64,000 bases of DNA from Desarmillaria ectypa (taxonomy: Eukaryota; Basidiomycota; Agaricomycetes; Agaricales; Physalacriaceae): NCBI GenBank assembly GCA_030407005.1, contig JAUDYN010000010.1, forward strand, positions 310,001 to 374,000. The letters run 5' to 3'. The first letter of the stretch is position 1; the number at the start of each line of letters is the position of its first letter. Of this stretch, positions 57,901 to 64,000 are shown one piece after another. The position numbers and the translations under genes are program-made. The notes beneath the pieces are model-generated. The model worked only from the letters and a program-made list of their open reading frames with translations, was not told where the DNA came from and made no database searches.

Positions 57901-59500
57901 CTGCTGATGGAGATTAGGTTGTTTACAGCATTCGGTGCATAGAGTGTATCTTTCAGTTTGTGAGTGATGGTTTTCCCATTGACTTTACAGTCTAACAGGA
58001 CTGTTCCTTGGCCTAGTGCCTGAATGGACATATTTCCGATGCCTGCGATAGTCATGGCCTTGAGCAGCTTGAAGTCTATGAAGGTTTCTCGGTGATTGGA
58101 GATATGTGAGATTGTTCCAGAGTCAGATAGCCAGCTGTAAGTGGAGAAATGTGAGTCAAATTGAGGCTTAGACTCTATATTGTAAGCGGCTTCGACAACA
58201 TCATCCTTCACATTTCCTGAATCTTTTGCCTGATTAGACCTTTCCTTCTTCTTCTTTCCCTGCTTTCTTCCTGGACCTTTCTCTTCTTGGCCGCCACCCT
58301 TGGACCAACACTGTGCTGATGTGTGGCCTCATTTATGGCAGTTTCAACACTCAACATCATTGGAGACCTTCTCCGATGTGGAGTTCCCTTGGCTACTTCT
58401 GCTGCCTGTCTTTCTGTTATTGCGCCTATACATGGCGGCTTCACTTCCACCAGATTTTTCAATCCATCGATAGTTCTTTGTTACGTGCCGACTTGGACAC
58501 ATGACTTGGGACAGTCAGCTGATCCCTCTGGGCCGTTACGCATTCGAACGATCACCCAAATGAGAGATAGAAGCTAAGTAGTCTTCAGTCTTGTGTTAAC
58601 AAGAAGTATATGTTTGTAATTTAAACAAGAGATAGAGTACAATGGTCTAATGTACTCTGTTTATATAGTATTTCTATGGCGTTATAATTAGATGAAACAC
58701 TACAGTCCATGCACAAACGGTGTTGAAGTTGGATGATCCGGGAGGATCATAGAACCAATAGAAAGTGTCTGGGGTGACAGACAGTGAGAATGAGGGTTGT
58801 AGCCAGCAAATGGCTGGATACGAGTCGGTTTCAGGACTAGATTAGATGGATGAGTCATGGATATGACTCGGATAAGATAAGATAATGGAAAAATCGTAAC
58901 ATTCTCCTCCAGAATGATGGCAATGAACTCATGCGACATGACTGTTGGGTTATTTCCAGTGGATCCTAGGTATGCTGATGTGAACTGGTCCCAGGATTCT
59001 GGTAGTGATGATATGAGCAGTATTAGGAAGTCTTCATCAGTGATGATACTCCCCAGCATGCCAAGCTCTTCCTGGATTTGGTGCATTTCTGTGGTGTGCT
59101 CAACAATGTCTGTGGACTCATCGGCCACAGTGTGGTAAAGACAGCATCAGTGTGCAAGTATTCCCAATTTTCCTCTAGCTTCTTTTACTAATTTGAGCTG
59201 TGTCCACATTTCAGCCGATGTTTTTGCCCCCGCAATATGTATCATCTGTGAGTCACTCAACATGAGCTCGATTTGGGTCTGCGCTCATCCATCTCCCTCT
59301 TCCCACTTTGTGATATCATCCATTTCTTCCTTAGTTGGTGAATTTGGGTCTGTCAGAACCAGTTTATTCAATGTTCCATTGGCATACTTCAACAGGGCTT
59401 GTTCTCACAGGATCGCAGTGATGTGACACTTCCATAGAACCCAGTTATGCTCCTGGAGTAGCTCAATGTAGAATAATGATGAGGGTGCAGTGTCAGACAT
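54948..59500 (-). pseudogene. gag-pol: Copia gag-pol polyprotein, broken
   Basis: ATG 59500 (MSDTAPSSLFYIELLQEHNWVL is 22 residues long; the key part is the HNWVLW Gag motif). The Gag zinc knuckle near 58330 keeps C-x2-C-x4-H-x4-C but has two TGA codons inside. Protease: SDSG (58105). Integrase: zinc region HKCMGH...CEAC and first Asp in HGDIWGP, but the second catalytic Asp is Asn in LYVNNAKEL (57321). RT: GCRWTYVKKY, ARGAYLNG-like RGAYLNGELEE, and the YVDD box reads stop-VDD (TAG at 55914). RNase H: YTDADYA and SSTEAEYTAL. A solo LTR (58479-58901) splits Gag from protease. The polyprotein is not functional. Confidence 0.92.
58479..58901 (-). mobile_element. Solo LTR-A4 inserted in the Copia gag
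   Basis: 423 bp, minus strand, beginning TGTTACGATTTTTCC and ending GCACGTAACA. Flanks TTCTT (58474-58478) and TTCTC (58902-58906) fit a 5-bp target duplication with one change. Its closest relative in the window is LTR-A1 at 127-549. It postdates the Copia insertion. Confidence 0.9.
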
Positions 59501-59573
59501 GATATATGAGGATGGATTGTAGTTCAGTGAGGTAATTAATTACGGTGAGTCTTCTGTAGATTAGTTAGGGCCA

Positions 59574-59585
59574 GGGCCCATAACC
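59574..59585 (-). promoter_or_regulatory. Copia primer-binding site, initiator tRNA-Met anticodon region
   Basis: Directly after the 5' LTR end, the minus strand reads GGTTATGGGCCC. Its complement GGGCCCATAACC is the anticodon stem-loop of eukaryotic initiator tRNA-Met, not its 3' end. Drosophila copia is known to prime from a cleaved half of this tRNA, so the same mechanism is likely. Confidence 0.75.
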
Positions 59586-61254
59586 TGTTGTAAAAGAGTG
59601 TATAATGGAGGTTATGAGTGCAGTGGTAAACTATGAGACTTGACCATGTGAGAGGTGTGGGTGAGAGTAAGAATATGAATCTGCTATCTTTTGTGGGCTG
59701 GTCTGCCCAGTATATATACTACAAGGTGGGTACTTCTAGAATATACTATCATCTACTAGTGTCCATGTCTGACTCATTGCTGAGTGAGCAGACAGGTGAT
59801 CGAGTCAAGGAGAAGGTGCGCGAAGGTTCAGGCACTTCAACGTTGCTCCGATTGCCGGATTGCCATATGCAGTGATATGCCATCTATGTATTCACACCTA
59901 GATTTTGCGATTTTGTAACAATACTATTGCACATCTATCCTATACTAGTGATACATAGAGGACTATAGCTGAGGCTTTGAGCTGATAGTTAAAAGCAGTA
60001 AGCAACTGGTAGAGCCAGGACTTAGATGCAACACCATTAGTGGGTTAAATCTACCAGCCGGCCAGACTAGTAACTCGAATGCTAGCAGGACTAAGTGAAA
60101 TACAGCCACTAGCAAATGAAGGATGCTACTAGCACACAAAAACCAGGAGCAGAGTACACAGATCTCGTCAAGTTCTGTCACTAGCAGCCCAGACTGGGCA
60201 TAAACACCTAAGTCAGGATAACTAGTCACATGGCAATCTTGAAACAGGACTTAGAAATAAATTAGGAATGGATTAACCTTGAGCCCAGATCCGACTATTT
60301 CGATATAGATCTCTTATGATCAATGCTAGTGGAGCCAGACTGCACCCTCGATCATGATCGGATAGCTGTTACAGGTACCAATATCTGGATATCCATATAA
60401 CCGCGTTACTAGGGCCTGTAGTTGTGCCAAGGGTGCGGAAAGACCAACTGTGGAGTCTCTAGACCGAATATTTGAAAAGAAAACAGACTAGACCGACTAT
60501 TGTGTGATCATTCACCATTATTCATGACTAGCCAAGAAATCCTTACCAATATACCCTATACCCAGATGATATTTATAGTTTTGCCTCAGTAGTATATAAG
60601 TAGTGGGATGGGTGCTCATGAAAAGCAGGCAAGCCATCTCCGCAGTTGAGCCCTCACTGGTAGTAACTGGTGTCCCCAATTAAAGGCTTTTGTGCTTAAC
60701 CTCGATGAAGTGATTAATAGTCGCTAAGTCACCAATAGAATTGCATTAAATTGAAGTCCATTAGAGTCACTGTTGTGTCCTGCAAAGGTCCAGAGTGTTT
60801 TGAAGCTAGTTCAAGCAAAGTTCTCGGAGTTATAGTTTATTCTTAGGCCAAGAGCGCCACTAGTTAGCCAAGAGTGCAGCTAGTCAAGTGTTTATCACTT
60901 GTAGGAAGCAGTATAGGGCCAAGAGTGCCACCAGCCTGAAGCCATTTCAGTCAGAACGAGCGCAGTAGCTCAAACCAAGTCACTCTTATCCAATTGTGTC
61001 TTACCCACCCCACTAGTATGAGTAGTACTTTGTATAAACTCACTAGTAATGAATAAAACATCTTAAAGACAATTGTACTTGATTATTGAAGTCTGCAGAG
61101 TGCTTCCATCATACTCAAAACCGCCCAAATTCAATATTGGTGATTAAGTGTAGAGTAGTAAGAGGTTTAGTGTGATTGGTGTTTATTGCCATTCCCTAAT
61201 TCTTTTGTCACTCGCCATTACCAAGCACATCAGCGGCTGAGCACATCTTCAACA
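59586..61254 (-). repeat. 5' LTR of the Copia element, interrupted
   Basis: The two pieces 59586-59872 and 61233-61254 together match the 305-bp 3' LTR; the break is at GCGG in ATATGCGGCTGAG of the uninterrupted copy. The inserted block is a Gypsy solo LTR. Confidence 0.92.
59873..61232 (+). mobile_element. Solo LTR-D3 nested in the Copia 5' LTR
   Basis: 1360 bp, TGATATG to CACATCA, same family and exact length as the 3' LTR of the Gypsy element at 11245. The empty site in the other Copia LTR reads GCGG; here the two sides read GCAG (59869-59872) and GCGG (61233-61236), a 4-bp target duplication with one CpG to CpA change. Confidence 0.93.
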
Positions 61255-61468
61255 CAGCCACATCCCTACTGATGGTAAAACTCATGTACCAGCTGTGACA
61301 TAGGCAAATGGCCAATTGTAAAACCAAAGGGATGACCAAGATAAAGCATGGAGGAGCACTGCTGAAACTGGCTTTGATGAGTAAACTCTGGGGGACTCAA
61401 AGTATTAGGAGAGTGAGAGTAGCTCGGGATAGATAGGCAAGTCCTGGAGGTAAGTAATGGATAGTCAT

Positions 61469-63697
61469 GCTGGATGATACATTAAAAAAATGACTGGCGG
61501 ACTATAAACTTGTTGGAGACATAAGCTGGGTGGCTGTATCTGTCAGATTCCGGGTGCTCGATTCTGCTGCGTGTTCATAGCTTACCCACAAGCCAAATTC
61601 CTTGCAGAAATGTTGTTTAGATGGTAGGTATCTGGGCATCAAACAATAGATACTGGAAAACCATCAAATGATGGTTTCTCCAGTACTGTGGTGATGGATG
61701 AAGCGAGACTCAAATGTGCCTCCTTGTTGTCATAAGTAGTAGCCTATTCTATCTCTTGGTCAGTCCTTATTTTCCTTCTGAAGAAACCTGCTCACACATT
61801 GGTCTTATCATTATCCATTCTCAACTCGACTGTAAGTCACTCTACTCTGGATCATTCCATCTGAGACACCTATTGCAGACATCTATGCTTCTCCCAGAAA
61901 GAGCATCAGACTCATGGACAGAATAAAATAACAGATAACAATGCACCCACCCTAGAAGACCATACAATCTTTGTCAGCATTCTTCAGCTGATTACACTAA
62001 CAAGATTTAGTAGTAAACATGAATTCAACTTAGCTCGATTGATTAGAGCTTGGAGTTAGATATATACAGACCACCTTCTATGGCTAATGCTCAACATGCC
62101 AGTGTTTTTGACATTCCTCATAATTCTGAGCACTCTAATTCGAAAAAGAAGTAGGATTCAAAGAGAAAAATTTACCTCCATCAAGGCCATCTCAGCCTTT
62201 CGCTTGTATTTCGTGATTTGCTAACAGCGACCCTGACACTATTCTTGCCATACATGAAATATACAACCAATAGCCAGCTAGTAGTAACCCTGGAACTGTA
62301 ACAGTGGTCGTCAGAAAGCCTCGAGCTGCGCCGTCGCCGCTCACTGCCTATGGCTCTGTTATCCACCATCTTCAAAGATGCCAAGTTCGGTACCAGCCTT
62401 TATTTCTTCATTGTCAGAATATCACAGTGCCGGATCCTAAGCTTGGCAGTCACATCTCGACAGGGAAATGATGTCAACGTGAACTCACGTGAGAGGGTGG
62501 CGGAAGTCACGTACTCTCTAGGTGTAAAGACCGGTTAATTACGAAAACCTGAGCTACTACAGCAGTACGTAGCTCTTTTATACTACTAACTGTTGTAACT
62601 ATTGTAGTGGGAGACTAGAAAATACTAAATTTTTAGCTACTAGAGCTCGAGACGAGCTCCTTAAATACTACAGAATGTATCTAGAATGTTCTACTAAAGT
62701 ACCTAATTATACCCTAGTATCGTGCCGAATTGATGGTACCGAAGGTTCGGGAATCTTCCGGCACATGCTTGAAGTTGAAAATCCCAACACTAACTAATAT
62801 CAAATAGACACTATCGAACGAGTCGCGAACGGTGGAGCGAGTGAAGCGACAACAGGGTAGGAAATGTAGAGAAAGGGACCGGGCCTGAGGCCGGCTCATT
62901 ACATCGCGTTTCTCCAGCTCTTGCATGATCCAGAATGCTTTGTCGCCTCCATTATTTAGTGACTGAGGAGGTGAATTCGAGGAGTAGAAAGGGGGCGCGA
63001 GAGTAAGAAGCCAGAGGTCATTTCAAACTGTTCGATTCTGCCTCTTACGTCATCTGCATTCCTTCGAACCTTATGCATCATGTCACAAGCCCGACGCGGA
63101 TAAACTAGCCATCCTTGGCTCTAATTTCGTCGTATCAAGCTTAGAGACCGCCATGGACCACTACCGCCGTTCATTGCGGTCTTTTTCGGAGTGAGCCTGA
63201 GACTAAAGGACGGAATAGTTTGTGAGAGGAGGGATTTACTAGCCTGCTGTTCAATGGTATTGTTATTGCTTCCTTAGACCTCCGACGCCTTCGTCTCATC
63301 ATAATTCAAGGTACCGTGGCCATAACATAGGACCTTTCGTCTGAATGACGCCTATCAGAACACCAAGCAAACGTACTGTTACTGAGCAATTCCCTGAAAA
63401 TAAGGGGAGTGTTGGACCTCCGTTCGCATCTATACCTAACTTGAAGTACGAAAGTTCAAGCTGTTTTCGCATGATCGTCGTTCGCGCTTTTCTTTTTCGG
63501 GTTACGTGATACTTCTCATATCTCTTTTCTGGCCAAAAACATGATGGATGATTATTCTACCCATTCGCGTTCATTTTTAGTCAAATTTAATACAATTATC
63601 GCTCCCGCCGTCGCTCGGGCCCAGCGTTCATCCAAACCAAATTGAAAATTTGTCAGAACCAGAGGCCTGTCGTACAAATACATCCAGTCGATAGCAG
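61469..63697. other. Region between P450 copies C and D, no gene recognised
   Basis: From 61469 to about 62720 it is AT-rich with short frames only (61714-61926 plus, 62181-62384 minus). A run of TACTAC/AGTAC-rich sequence lies near 62555-62710. From 62750 to 63697 it is CpG-rich and non-coding by eye. It probably carries the 5' flank of P450 copy C and the 3' flank of copy D. Confidence 0.4.
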
Positions 63698-64000
63698 TCA
63701 CAGCGTCATCTGGTCCTTTGCTTCTTCCATCCTAACCCACAGACCACCCTAAGCAACAAAATCAATCCAAGGCTATGCGTAATGTTGAATCATACCTTAG
63801 CGTACAGCAACACATGCGTCCCGAGCATGATCTTATCACGGCCTTTAGTCGTCCCGGGAGCTCTTGTCCAAGTCTTCGGCGGGATACCCTCAGCAGGCTG
63901 AGCATCCAAGGCCAGACTGAAAGAAGAAAACGTTTGCAGCAGTCGGATAAGGTAGTATGAAGCTTCATTGTAGGCAAACTAACACAAAACTTAAGGCGCT
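63698..64000 (-). CDS. P450 copy D, 3' end only
   Basis: The last two exons of a CYP63-like gene on the minus strand; the rest lies beyond the window. The exon 63796-63978 encodes [18 protein letters not shown], then SLALDAQPAEGIPPKTW and GTTKGRDKIMLGTHVLL; an intron 63749-63795 (GTATGA...TTAG) follows, then [16 protein letters not shown] and TGA at 63698. Both exons and splice sites are intact and closely match copies B and C, so this is likely to be a working paralog. Confidence 0.85.

Larger units (their letters stand above)
54636..61254 (-). mobile_element. Complete Ty1/Copia element with nested LTRs
   Basis: Minus-strand element with LTRs at both ends and a perfect 5-bp target duplication CAGCC (54631-54635 and 61255-61259). 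Internal order on the minus strand is PBS, gag, protease, integrase, RT, RNase H, polypurine tract; integrase before RT is diagnostic of Copia. Removing the later insertions (1360 bp plus 4 in the 5' LTR, and the 423-bp LTR at 58479) leaves about 4.8 kb, normal for the group. It inserted into the second half of the first exon region of P450 copy C. Confidence 0.95.
51509..61468 (-). pseudogene. CYP63-like P450 pseudogene (copy C), split by a Copia element
   Basis: ATG 61468 (MTIHYLPPGLAYLSRA) starts an N-terminus homologous to copy B; the frame continues SFSSAPPCFILVIPLV... up to 61255, breaks at the Copia element, and resumes at 54635 (AAQGALSMPNVQES). Further on, [12 protein letters not shown] (53068), HPSNAF (52930), KPLRQVINNF (52860), ILPNKG (52170), LEFDPDRF (51960) and SYYLIQLLQNLS (51770) appear in gene order. 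Defects: TGA in the first exon, several exons lost where GYPG is fused to ISDFDN (54545), a lost acceptor before the 15-nt exon, and a 1-nt deletion in the haem loop (about 51877). Last codons [13 protein letters not shown] end at TAA 51509. Confidence 0.88.

Overview
The window looks like nuclear DNA of a basidiomycete fungus, most likely an agaricomycete. It has genes cut into many short exons by roughly 45-60 bp GT-AG introns, CYP63-type P450s, non-haem iron oxygenases of the isopenicillin-N-synthase superfamily, F-box remnants, and LTR retrotransposons of both the Gypsy and Copia types. All statements come from reading the sequence; no database search was run.

Layout. From 1 to about 20 kb is a nest of retrotransposons. 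A Gypsy element (1263-12604, LTRs of 1531 and 1360 bp, three ORFs joined by TGATGAA overlaps) is followed by a decayed 1498-bp copy of a host gene segment (12605-14102). Then come two 5'-truncated chromodomain Gypsy elements (14103-17510) and a roughly 400-bp inverted repeat with a solo Gypsy LTR in its loop (17843-20043). From 20.5 to 37 kb is host-like DNA: an intact 13-exon aldehyde dehydrogenase (20555-22693, minus), several unrecognised ORFs, a secreted alpha/beta-hydrolase (29679-31164) that is the parent of the decayed copy, and F-box-like genes or remnants (31.4-36 kb).

From 38 to 64 kb is an oxygenase neighbourhood. It holds four CYP63-like P450 loci (a remnant at 38.7 kb, an apparently intact 17-exon gene at 40213-42832, a pseudogene at 51509-61468, and the 3' end of another at the window edge) interleaved with three paralogous Fe(II)/2-oxoglutarate-type oxygenases (43409-44962 and 48966-50555 intact; 47146-48706 with a nonsense codon). 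Solo LTRs of three families lie between the paralogs. A complete Copia element with a perfect CAGCC target duplication (54636-61254) sits in the P450 pseudogene and itself carries two later LTR insertions.

Main signals. (1) The trapped copy of the hydrolase differs from its parent at about 36 positions without any indel, and about 32 of these are CpG to TpG/CpA changes in the trapped copy; one destroys the catalytic serine. (2) Premature stops in the Gypsy ORFs are almost all TGA where CGA (Arg) is expected. Together these give an internal parent/daughter record of CpG-directed decay inside the nest, while host genes a few kb away stay open. (3) Both ORF junctions of the Gypsy element carry the same stop/start overlap. 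(4) Both an ALDH and a P450 need a 14-15 nt microexon to be intact. (5) The Copia element has a primer site matching the anticodon region of initiator tRNA-Met. (6) Intact P450 and oxygenase paralogs form a plausible, undescribed metabolic locus.
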